Position numbers and translations under genes: made by a program. Positions 53,096 through 64,000 of a stretch of DNA of 64,000 bases are shown one piece after another. The notes beneath the pieces were generated by a model that saw nothing but the letters and a program-made list of their open reading frames with translations, was not told the DNA's origin and searched no databases. How positions within the stretch are numbered: position 1 is the stretch's first letter; each line of letters begins with the position of its first letter. The DNA is from Pachyseris speciosa (taxonomy: Eukaryota > Cnidaria > Anthozoa > Scleractinia > Pachyseridae). The stretch is from assembly GCA_016490735.1 (NCBI GenBank), contig JAEMWC010000349.1, positions 395,001-459,000 on the forward strand, written 5' to 3'.

Positions 53096-56000
53096 TCACT
53101 CCACAGCACTGAGAAAGAGGGAATGAGAGAGTGAGAGAGAAGAAAGGGTGGAGGAGAAGAGAAAAAAGCGCTAGGAACTCTTTTAGTCTTTATATTGGCT
53201 ACTTTGGAGATAGTTTTTCAACGAGAAAAAACCGCACCAGGAAGCGCCTCCTTCGCGCAGGTACGTTTTATCAAATCCAGACAGATAAATCACTGAAATA
53301 GCTCCAGACAGCTGCAGAAGGTCCAAAAACCCGTTTTTCGCTGCAATATCACTCATTGGACGACGTTGGCACAATACCCTGGAAATACCTCTGTGAATTT
53401 GCAAGAACGTACCCACAGAAATTTGGAGTCGGTTGACCGAAATAGGTGCCAAAATGGCGTTTTTTGCAGCGGAATTGCCCCGCATTCCCTGCACAGCACT
53501 AAGAAGGTGGGAATGAGAGAGTGAGAGGGAAGGAGGGTTGGAGGAGAAGAGAAAAAAGCGCGAATCACTCTTTTAGTCTGTATAATGGCTACTTTGGAGA
53601 CAGTTTTTCAACGAGAAAAAACCACACCAAGAAGCGCTTCTTTCGCGCAGGTACGTTTTATCAAATCCAGAAAGATAATTCACTGAAATAGCTCAAGAGA
53701 GCTGCAGAAGGCCCAAAAAGCCGTTTTTCGCAGCGAAATGACTCATTGGACGACGTCGGCAAAATAGCCTTCAAATATCTGTGTGAATTTGCAAGAACGT
53801 ACCCTCAGAAATTTGGAGTCGGTTGACCGAAATGTGCCCAAAACTGGTGTTTTTTGCAGCGGACAGGCCCCGCATTCACTCCACAGCACTGAGAAGGAGG
53901 GAATGAGAGAGTAAGATAGAAGGAGGGGTGGAGGAGAAGAGAGAAAAGCGCTAATCACTCTTTTATTCTTTATAATGGCTGCTTTGCAGATAGTTTTTCA
54001 ACGAGAAAAAACCGCACCAGGAAGCCCATCTTTCGCGAAAGTACGTTTCATCAAATCCAGACAGATAATTTACTGAAAAAGCTCCAGAGAGGTACGGAAG
54101 GCCTCAAAAACCGTTTTTCGCTGCAATGACTCATTGGACGACGTTGGCACAATAGCCTGGAAATATCTGTGTGAGTTTGCAAGAACGTACCCAGAGAAAT
54201 TTTTAGTCGATTGACGGAAATGAGTCCAAAACTTGCGTTTTTTGCAGCGGATGGGCACCGCAGTCACTCCACAGCACTGAGATGGAGGGAATAAGAGAGT
54301 GAGAGAGAGAGGGAGGGTGGAGGAGAAGGGAAAAATTGCTAATCACTCTTTTAGTCTGTATAATGGCTACTTTGGAGATAGTTTTTCAACGAGAAAAAAA
54401 GTCATTAAGAAGCGCCTATTTCGTGCAGGTACGTTTTATCAAATCCAGACAGATAATTCACTGAAATAGCTCCAGAGAGCTAGGGAAGGCCCAAAAAGCC
54501 GTTTTCCGCTGCAATATGACTCATTAGACGACGTTGGCACAATAGCCTTGTAATATCTGTGTTAATTTGCAAGAACGTACCCACAGAAATTTGCAGTCGG
54601 TTGACCGAAATGTGTCCAAAACTGGCGTTTTTTGAGCGGAAAAGCCCTGCAATCACTCCACAGCACTGAGAAAGAGGGAATGAGAGAGTGAGAGAGAAGG
54701 AGTGGTGGAGGAGAAGAGAAAAAAGCGCTAGTAACTCTTTTAGTCTTTATATTGGCTACTTTGGAGATAGTTTTTCAACGAGAAAAAACCGCACCAAGAA
54801 GCCCATCTTTCGCAAAAGTACGTTTCATCAAATCCAGACAGATAATTTACTGAAATAGCTCCAGAGAGCTACGGAAGGCCCCAAAAACCGATTTTCGCTG
54901 CAATGACTCATTGGACAACGTTGGCACAATAGCCTGGAAATATCTGTGTGAATTTGCAAGAATGTACCCACAGAAATTTGGAGTCGATTGACGGAAATGA
55001 GTCCAAAACTTGCGTTTTTTGCAGCGGATGGGCCCCGCAGTCACTCCACAGCACTGAGATGGATGGAATAAGAGAGTGAGAGAGAGGGAGGGGTGGAGGA
55101 GAAGGGAAAAAAGCGCTAATCACTCTTTTAGTCTGTATAATGGCTACTTTGGATATAGTTTTACAACGAGAAAAAACATCATTAAGAAGCGCCTCTTTCG
55201 CGCAGGTACGTTTTATCAAATCCAGACAGATAATTCACTGAAATAGCTCCAGAGAGCTAGGGAAGGCCCAAAAAGCCGTTTTTCGCTGAAATATGACTCA
55301 TTGGACGACGTTGGCACAATAGCCTTGAAATATCTGTGTGAATTTGCAAGAACGTACCCACAGAAATTTGGAGTCGGTTGACCGAAATGGGTCCCAAACT
55401 GGCGTTTTTTGCAGCAGAATTGCCCCGCATTCACTGCACAGCACTGAGAAGGAGGGAATGAGAGAGTGAGAGAGAAGGAGGGGGGGAGAAGAGAGAAAAG
55501 CCTAATGACTCTCTTAGTCTTTATAATGGCTACTTTGCAGATAGTTTTTCAACGAGAAAAAACCGCACGAAGAAGCGCATGTTTCGCGCAGGTACGTTTC
55601 ATCAAATCGAGACAGATAATTTACTGAAATAGCTTCAGAGAGCAAGGGAAGGCCAAAAAAGCCGTTTTTCGCTGCAATATCACTCATTGGACGACGTTGG
55701 CACAATAGCCTTGAAATATCTGTGTGAATTTGCAAGAACGTACCCTCAGAAATTTGGAGTCTGTTGACCGAAATGGGTCCAAAACTGCCGTTATTTGCAG
55801 CGGACGGGCCCCGCATTCACTCCACAGCACTGAGAAGGAGAGAATGAGAGAGTGAGAGAGAAGGAGGGTGTAGGAGAAGAGATAAAAGCGCTAATCACTT
55901 TTTTAGTCTTTATAATGGCTACTTTGGAGGTAGTTTTGCAACGAGAAAAAACCACACCAAGAAGCGCCTCTTGCGCGCAGGTACGTTTTCTCAAATCCAG

Positions 56001-59000
56001 ATAGATAATTCACTGAAATAGCTCCAGAGAGCTACGGAAGGCCAAAAAAGCCGTTTTTCGCTGCAATATGACTCATTGGACGACGTTGGCACAATACCCT
56101 GGAAATACCTGGGTGAATTTGCGAGAACGTACCCACAGAAATTTGGAGTCGGTTGACCGAAATGGGTCCCAAAGTGGCGTTTTTTGCAGCGGAATTACCC
56201 CGCATTCACTGCACAGCACTAAGAAAAAGGGAATGAAAGAGTGAGAGAAAAGGAGGGGTGGAGGAGAAGAAAAAAAGCGCTAATCACTCTTTTAGTCTTT
56301 ATAATGGCTACTTTGGAGGTAGTTTTGCAACGAGAAAAAACCGCACCAAGAAGCGCCTCTTTCGCGCAGGTACGTTTTATCAAATCCACACAGAAAATTC
56401 ACTCAAATAGCTCCAGAGAGCTACGGAAGGCCCAAAAAGCCGTTTTTCGCTGCAATATGACTCATTGGGGGACGTTGCTACATTAGCCTTGAAATATCTG
56501 TGTGAATTTGCAAGAACGTTCCCGGAGAAATTTGGAGTCGATTGACCGAAATGAGTCCAAAACTTGCGTCCTTTGCAGCGGACGGGCCCCGCTTTCACTC
56601 CACAGCACTGAGATGGAGGGAATAAGAGAGTGAGAGAAAGGGAGGGGTGGAGGAGAATGGAAAAAGGCGCTAATCACTCTTTGAGTCTGTATAATGGCTA
56701 CTTCGGAGATAGTTTTTCAACGAGAAAAAACCTCACCAAGAAGCACCTCTTTCGCGCAGGTACGTTTTATTAAATCCAGACAGATAATTCACTGAAATAG
56801 CTCCAGAGAGCTATGGAAGGCCCAAAAAGCCGTTTTTTGCTGCAATATGACTCATTGCACGTTGTTGGGACAATATCCTGGAAATATCTGTGTCAATTTG
56901 CAAGAACGTACCTACAGAAATTTAAAGTCGGTTGACTGAAATGGGTCCAAAACTGGCGTTTTTTGCAGCGGACGAGCCCCGCATTCACTGCACAGCACTG
57001 AGAAGGAGGGAATGAGACAGTGAGAGAGAATGAGGGGTGGAGGAGAAGAGAGAAAAGCGCTAATCACTGTTTTAGTCTTTATAATGGTTACATTGGAGAT
57101 AGTTTTTCAACGAAAAAAAACCGCACCAAGAAGCGCCTCTTTTGCGCAGGTACGTTTTATCAAACCCAGACAGATAATTTACTGAAATAGCTCCAGAAAG
57201 CTACGGAACGCCCAAAAAGCCGTTTTTCGCTGCAATATGACTCATTGAACGACGTTGGCACAATACCCTGGAAATACCTCTGTGAATTTGGACTTTGTAC
57301 CCACAGAAATTTGGAGTCGGTTGACCGAAATGGGTGCTAAACTGCCGGTTTTTTCCAGCGGACGGGCCCCGCATTCACTCCACAGCACTGAGAAGAGGGG
57401 AATGAGAGAGTGACAGAGAAGGAGGGGTGGAGGAGAAGAGAGAAAAGCGCTAATCACTTTTTTAGTCTTTATAATGGCTATTTTGGAGGTAGTTTTGCAA
57501 TGAGAAAAAACCGCACCAAGAAGCGCCTCTTTCGCGCAGGTACGTTTTATCAAATCCAGACAAATAAATCACTGAAATAGCTCCAGAGAGCAACGGAGGG
57601 CCAAGAAGCCGTTTCGCTCTGCAATATGACTCATTAGACGACGTTGGCGCAATAGCCTTGAAATATCTTTGTGAATTTGCAAGAACGTACCCACAGAAAT
57701 TTGGAGTCGGTTAACCGAAATGGGTCCAAAACTGCCGTTTTTTGCAGCGGACAGGCCCCGCATTCATTCCACAGCACTGAGAAGGAGGGAATGAGAGAGT
57801 GAGAGAAAACTAGGAGTGGAGGAGAAGAGAAAAAAGCGCTAATCACTCTTTTAGTCTGTATAATGGGTACTTTGGAGGTAGTTTTGCAACGAGAAAAAAC
57901 CGCACCAAGAAGCGCCTCTTTCGCGCAGGTACGTTTTATCAAATCCAGACAGATAATTCACTCAAATAGCTCCAGAGAGCTAGGGAAGGCCCAAAAAGCC
58001 GTTTTTCGCTGCAATATGACCCATTAGACGACGTTGGCACAATAGCCTTGTAATATCTGTGTGAATTTGCAAGAACGTACCCACAGGAATTTGCAGTCGG
58101 TTGAGTGAAATGTGTCCAAAACTGGCGTTTTTTCAGCGGACGAGCCCCGCAATCACTCCACAGCACTGAGAAAGAGGGAATTAGAGAGTGAGAGAGAAGG
58201 AGGGGCGGAGGAGAAGAGAAAAAAGCGCTAATCACTCTTTTAGTCTTTATAATGGCTACTTTTGAGATCGTTTTTCAATGAGAAAAAACTGCACCAGGAG
58301 GCGCCTCTTTCGCGAAGGTACGTTTTATCAAATCCAGAAAGATAAATCACTGTCCAAAAATGTGTCCAAAACTGGCGTTTTTTGAGCGGACGAGCCCCAC
58401 AATCACTCCACAGCACTGAGAAAGAGAGAATGGGAGAGTGATAGAGAAGGAGGGGTGGAGGAGAAGAGAAAAAACCGCTAATGACTCTTTTAGTCTTTAT
58501 ATTGGCTACTTTGGAGATAGTTTTTAAACGAGAAAAAACCGCACCAGGAAGCGCCTCTTTCGCGCAGGTACGTTTTATCAAATCCAGACAGATAAATCAC
58601 TGAAATAGCTCCAGAGAGCTGCAGAACGCACAAAAAGCCGTTTTTCGCTGCAATATGACTTATTGGACGACGTTGGCACAATACCCTGGAAATACCTGTG
58701 TGAATTTGCAAGAACGTACCCACAGAAATTTGGAGTCGGTTTACCGAAATGGGTGCCAAACTGGCGTTTTTTGAAGCGGAATTGCCCCGCATTCGCAGCA
58801 CAGCACTAAGAAGGTGGGAATGAGAGAGTGAGAGAGAAGGAGGGGTGGAGGAGAAGAGATAACAGCGCTAATCACTCTTTTAGTCTTTATAATGGCTACT
58901 TTGAAGATAGTTTTTCAACGAGAAAAAACCACACCAAGAAGCGCCTCTTTTGCGCAGGTACGTTTTATGAAATCCAGAAAGATAATTGACTGAAATACCT

Positions 59001-60828
59001 CCAGAGAGCTAGGGAAGGCCCAAAAAGCCGTTTTTCGCTGCAATATGACCCATTAGACGACGTTGGCACAATCGTCTTTTAATATCTGTGTTAATTTGCA
59101 AGAACGTACCCACAGAAATTTGCAGTCGGTTGAGCGAAATGTGTCCAAAACTGGCGTTTTTGGAGCGGACAAGCCCCGCAATCACTCCACAGCACTGAGA
59201 AAGAGGGAATGAGAGAGTGAGAGAGAAGGAGGGGCGGAGGAGAAGAGAAAAAAGCGCTAATGACTCTTTTAGTCTTTATATTGGCTACTTTGGAGATAGT
59301 TTTTCAACGAGAAAAAACCGCACCAGGAGGCGCCTCTTTCGCAAAGGTACGTTTTATCAAATCCAGACAGATAAATCACTGAAATAGCTCCAGAGAGCTG
59401 CAGAAGGCACAAAAAGCCGTTTTTCGCTGCAATAGGACTCATTGGACGACGTTGGCACAATACCCTGGTAATACCTGTGTGAATTTGCAAGAACGTACCC
59501 ACACAAATTTGGAGTCGGTTCACCGAAATAGGTGCCAAACTGGCGTTTTTTGAAGCGGAATTGCCCCGCATTCCCTGCACAGCACTAAGAAGGAGGGAAT
59601 GAGAGAGTGAGAGAGAAGGAGGGGTGGAGGAGAAGAGAAAAAAGCGCTAATCACTCATTTAGTCTTTATAATGGCTACTTTTCAACGAGAAAAAACCACA
59701 CCAAGAAGCGCCTCTTTTGCGCAGGTACGTTTTATGAAATCCAGAAAGATAATTGACTGAAATACCTCCAGAGACCTAGGGAAGGCCGAAAAAGGCGTTT
59801 CTCGCTGCAATATGACTCATTGAACGAAGTTGGCGCAATAGCCTTGAAATATCTGTGTGAATCTGCAAGAACGTACCCTCAGAAATTTGGAGTCGTTTAA
59901 CCGAAATGGGTCCAAAACTGCCGTTTTTTGAAGCGGACGGGCCCCGCATTCACTCCACAGCACTGAAAAGGAGGGAATGAGAGAGTGAGAGAGATGGAGG
60001 GGTGGAGGAGAAGAGAAAAAAGCGCTAATCACTCTTTTAGTCTTTATAATGGCTACTTTGGAGATAGTTTTTCAACGAGAAAAAAACCACACCAAGAAGC
60101 GCCTCTTTCGCGCAGGTACGTTTTATCAAATCCAGAAAGATAATTCACTGAAATACCTCCAGAGAGCAAGGGAAGGCAAAAAAAGCCGTTTTTCGCTGCA
60201 ATATGACTCATTGGAATAAGTTGGCGGAATAGCCTTGAAATATCTGTGTGAATTTGCAAGAACGTACCCACAGAAATTTCGAGTCGGTCGACCGAAATGG
60301 GTCCAAACCTTTCGGTTTTTTGCAGCGGACGGGTCCCGCATTCACTCCACAGCACTGAGAAGGAGGGAATGAGAGAGTGAGAGAGAAGGAGGGGTGGAGG
60401 AGAAGAGAGAAAATCGCTAATCACTCTTTTAGTCTTTATAATGGCTACTTTGGAGGTAGTTTTGCAACGAGAAAGAACCACACCAAGAAGCGCCTCTTTC
60501 GCGCAGGTACGTTTTATCAAATCCAGACACATAATTCACTGAAATAGCTCCAGAGACTTAGTGAATCCCCAAAAATCCGTTTTTCGCTGCAATATGACCC
60601 ATTAGACGACGTTGGCACAATAGCCTTGTAATATCTGTATTAATTTGCAAGAACGTACCCACAGAAATTGCAGTCGGTTGAGCGAAATGTGTCCAAAACT
60701 GGCGTTTTTTGAGCGCACAAGCCCCGCAATCACTCCACAGCACTGACAAAGAGGGAATGAGAGAGTGAGAGAGAAGGAGGGGTGGAGGAGAAGAGAAAAA
60801 ACCGCTAATCACTCTTTTAGTCTGTATA

Positions 60829-61608
60829 ATGGCTACTTTGGAGGTAGTTTTGAAACGAGAAAAAACCACACCAAGAAGCGCCTCTTTCGCGCAGGTACAC
60901 TTTATCAAATCCAGAGAGATAATTCACTTAAATAGCTCCAGAGAGCTAGGGAAGGCCCAAAAAGCCGTTTTTCGCTGCAATATGACTCATTGCACGACGT
61001 TGGCGCAATAGCGTTGAAATATCTGTGTGAATTTGCAAGATGGTAGCCACATAAATTTGGAGTTGGTTGAGCGAAATGGGTCCAAAACTGCCGTTTTTTG
61101 CAGCGGACGGGCCCCGCATTCACTCCACAGCACTGAGAAGGAGGGAATGAGAGAGTGACAGAGAAGATGAGGTGGACGAGAAGAGAGAAAAGCGCTACTC
61201 ACTCTTTTAGTCTGTATAATGGCTACTTTGGAGGTAGTTTTGAAACGAGAAAAAACCACACCAAGAAGCGCCTCTTTCGCGCAGGTACACTTTATCAAAT
61301 CCAGAGAGATAATTCACTTAAATAGCTCCAGAGAGCTAGGGAAGGCCCAAAAAGCCGTTTTTCGCTGCAATATGACTCATTGCACGACGTTGGCGCAATA
61401 GCGTTGAAATATCTGTGTGAATTTGCAAGATGGTAGCCACATAAATTTGGAGTTGGTTGAGCGAAATGGGTCCAAAACTGCCGTTTTTTGCAGCGGACGG
61501 GCCCCGCATTCACTCCACAGCACTGAGAAGGAGGGAATGAGAGAGTGACAGAGAAGATGAGGTGGACGAGAAGAGAGAAAAGCGCTACTCACTCTTTTAG
61601 TCTGTATA
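60829..61608 (-). repeat. Exact 390 bp monomer duplication
   Basis: 60829-61218 and 61219-61608 look identical over nearly their whole length, including rare variants (AGATGGTAGCCACATAAA, GACAGAGAAGATGAGG). Confidence 0.85.
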
Positions 61609-62039
61609 ATGGCTACTTTGGAGGTAGTTTTGCAACGAGAAAAAACCACACCAAGAAGCACCTCTTTCGCGCAGGTACGTTTTATCAAATCCAGACAGAA
61701 AATTCACTGAAATAGCTCCAGAGAGCTAGGGAAGGCCCAAAAAGCCGTTTTTCGCTGCAATATGACTCATTGCACGTTGTTGGGACAATATCCTTGAAAT
61801 ATATTTGTGAATTTGCAAGAACGTACCTACAGAAATTTAAAGTCGGTTGACTGAAATGGGTCCAGAACTGGCGTTTTTTGCAGCGGACGAGCCCCGCATT
61901 CACTGCACAGCACTGAGATGGAGGGAATCAGACAGTGAGAGAGAAGGAGGGGTGGTGGAGAAAAGAGAAAAGCGCTAATCACTGTTTTAGTCTTTATATT
62001 GGCTACTTTGGAGATAGTTTTTCAACGAGAAAAAACCGC

Positions 62040-62720
62040 ACCAAGAAGCGCCTCTTTTACGCAGGTACGTTTTATCAAATCCAGACAGATAAATCACTGA
62101 AATAGCTCCAGAGAGCTGCAGAAGGCACAAAAAGCCGTTTTTCGCTGCAATATGACTCATTGGACGACGTTGGCACAATACCCTGGAAATACCTGTGTGA
62201 ATTTGCAAGAACGTACCCACAGAAATTTGGAGTCGGTTCACCGATATGGGTGCCAAACTGGCGTTTTTTGAAGCGGAATTCCCCCGCATTCCCTGCACAA
62301 CATTAAGAAGGTGGGAATGAGAGAGTGAGAGAGAAGGAGGGGTGGAGGAGAAGAGAAAAAAGCGCTAATCACTCTTTTAGTCTTTATAATGGCTACTTTG
62401 CAGATAGTTTTTCAACGAGAAAAAACCGCACCAACAAGCGGATCTTTCGCGCAGGTCTTTTACGCAGGTACGTTTTATCAAATCCAGACAGATAAATCAC
62501 TGAAATAGCTCCAGAGAGCTGCAGAAGGCACAAAAAGCCGTTTTTCGCTGCAATATGACTCATTGGACGACGTTGGCACAATACCCTGGAAATACCTGTG
62601 TGAATTTGCAAGAACGTACCCACAGAAATTTGGAGTCGGTTCACCGATATGGGTGCCAAACTGGCGTTTTTGAAGCGGAATTCCCCCGCATTCCCTGCAC
62701 AGCATTAAGAAGGTGGGAAT
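62040..62720 (-). repeat. Recently duplicated monomer with a junction scar
   Basis: The monomer starting at CTTTTACGCAGGTACG (62052) recurs at 62457, preceded by a broken join (CGCGCAGGTCTTTTACGC). The two share the private variant TTCACCGATATGGGTGCC. Confidence 0.75.
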
Positions 62721-64000
62721 GAGAGAGTGAGAGAGAAGGAGGGGTGGAGGAGAAGAGAAAAAAGCGCTAATCACTCTTTTAGTCTTTATAATGGCTACTT
62801 TGGAGGTAGTTTTGCAACGAGAAAGAACCACACCAAGAAGCGCCTCTTTCGCGCAGGTACGTTTTATCAAATCCAGACACATAATTTACTGAAATAGCTC
62901 CAGAGAGCTAGGGAAGGCCTAAAAAGTCGTTTTTCGCTGCAATATGACCCATTAGACGACGTTGGCACAATAGCCTTGTAATATCTGTGTTAATTTGCAA
63001 GAACGTACCCACAGAAATTTTCAGTCGGTTGAGCGAAATGTGTCCAAAACTGGCGTTTTTTGGAGCGGACGGGCCCCGCATTCACTCCACAGCACTGAGA
63101 AGGAGGGAATGAGAGAGTGACAGAGAAAATGACGTGGAGGAGAAGAGAGAAAAGCGCTACTCACTCTTTTAGTCTTTATAATGGCTACTTTGGAGGTAGT
63201 TTTGCAACGAGAAAAAACCACACCAAGAAGCGCCTCTTTCGCGCAGGTACGTTTTATCAAATGCAGAGAGATAATTCACTGAAATAGCTCCAGAGAGCTA
63301 GGGAGGGCCCAAAAAGCCGTTTTTCGCTGCAATATGACTCATTGCACGTTGTTGGGACAATATCCTGGAAATATCTGTGTCAATTTGCAAGAACCTACCT
63401 ACAGAAAATTAAAGTCGGTTGACTGAAATGGGTCCAGAACTGGCGTTTTTTGCAGCGGACGAGCCCCGCATTCACTGCACAGCACTGAGATGGAGGGAAT
63501 GAGACAGTGAGAGAGAGGGAGGGGTGGTGGAGAACAGAGAAAAGCGCTAATCACTCTTTTAGTCTTTATAATGGCTACTTTGGAGATAGTTTTTCAACGA
63601 GAAAAAACCGCACCAAGAAGCGCCTCTTTCGCGCAGGTACGTTTTACCAAATCCAGAAAGATAATTCACTGAAATAGCTCCAGAGAGCTAGGGAAGGCCC
63701 AAAAAGCCGTTTTTCGCTGCAATATGACTCATTGGACGAAGTTGGCGCAATAACCTTGAAATATCTGTGTGAATTTGCAAGAACGTACCCTCAGAAATTT
63801 GGAGTCGGTTCACCGAAATGGTCCAAAACTGGTGTTTTTTGCAGCGGAGAGGCCCCGCATTGACTCCACAGCACTGAGAAGGAGGGAATGAGAGAGCGAG
63901 AGAGAAAAAGGGGTGGAGGAGAAGAGAGAAAAGCGCTAATCACTCTTTTAGTCTTTATAATGGCTACTTTGCAGATAGTTTTTCAACGAGAAAAAACCGC

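Larger units (their letters stand above)
40709..64000 (-). repeat. 390 bp satellite, minus-oriented block, about 60 monomers, open at window end
   Basis: This is the reverse complement of the plus-block monomer, with its own variants (TGGACGACGTTGGCACAATA, GAACGTACCCACAG). Length is mostly 389-391 bp. The purine-rich (GAGAGAGAAGGAGGGGTGG) face is now on the plus strand. The array is not finished at 64000. None of the 60-160 codon open frames in it is regarded as coding. Confidence 0.97.

Noticed and set aside
29742..64000. Dozens of 60-216 codon ORFs on both strands, recurring with similar protein sequence
   Set aside because: They repeat once per 390-391 bp monomer; a 391 bp period changes frame between monomers, stops are random, both strands are open equally, and there is no recognised domain.

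Overview
The window is eukaryotic and most likely from an invertebrate animal, probably a cnidarian such as a coral or sea anemone. The evidence is AT-rich DNA, short exons with GT..AG introns, a CR1/L2-type LINE with an esterase ORF1, Penelope-like elements with a GIY-YIG nuclease, tRNA- and 5S-derived repeats, many short inverted-repeat elements and a large satellite array. The cnidarian guess is inference. No prokaryotic or viral gene organisation is seen.

Layout. 1-5860 is repeat-rich: a truncated LINE on the minus strand, TA microsatellites, a short element with perfect 50 bp inverted repeats, two long hairpins and two approx. 1 kb direct repeats. 6457-10209 holds the clearest protein-coding gene. 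It encodes about 812 residues (probably with extra 5' exons): five copies of a module I do not recognise, followed by a trypsin/HtrA-fold protease domain whose catalytic Asp appears to be Tyr. 11700-17666 is a 5.97 kb inverted-repeat element flanked by a perfect 9 bp direct repeat (Mutator- or foldback-like). Its approx. 0.8-0.9 kb arms each carry a 5S rRNA-like gene pointing outward and the promoter plus first exons of a spliced gene. That gene seems to continue inside the element and then to exons at 21.7 and 23.2 kb. The right arm is split by two head-to-head Penelope-like copies (15551-17230).

17676-23840 is intron-like DNA with MITEs, a tRNA-derived repeat, a diverged tandem duplication and a LINE tail. 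24006-25080 is a 36 bp minisatellite, interrupted by a LINE tail. It runs into a nearly full-length CR1-type LINE (25081-29741): ORF1 is intact, ORF2 is killed by two nonsense codons and a 1 nt deletion.

29742-64000 is a 390-391 bp satellite: about 26 monomers in plus orientation, then a 0.75 kb spacer bounded by (AT)n, then about 60 monomers in minus orientation running off the window. Both blocks stop at the same base of the monomer. Several higher-order repeats (2-mer, 5-mer) are visible. The many short ORFs in the satellite are not genes.

Only two host transcription units are supported: the repeat-protease gene and the multi-exon gene beginning at 12205. The rest is mobile or satellite DNA, which has clearly shaped both genes.
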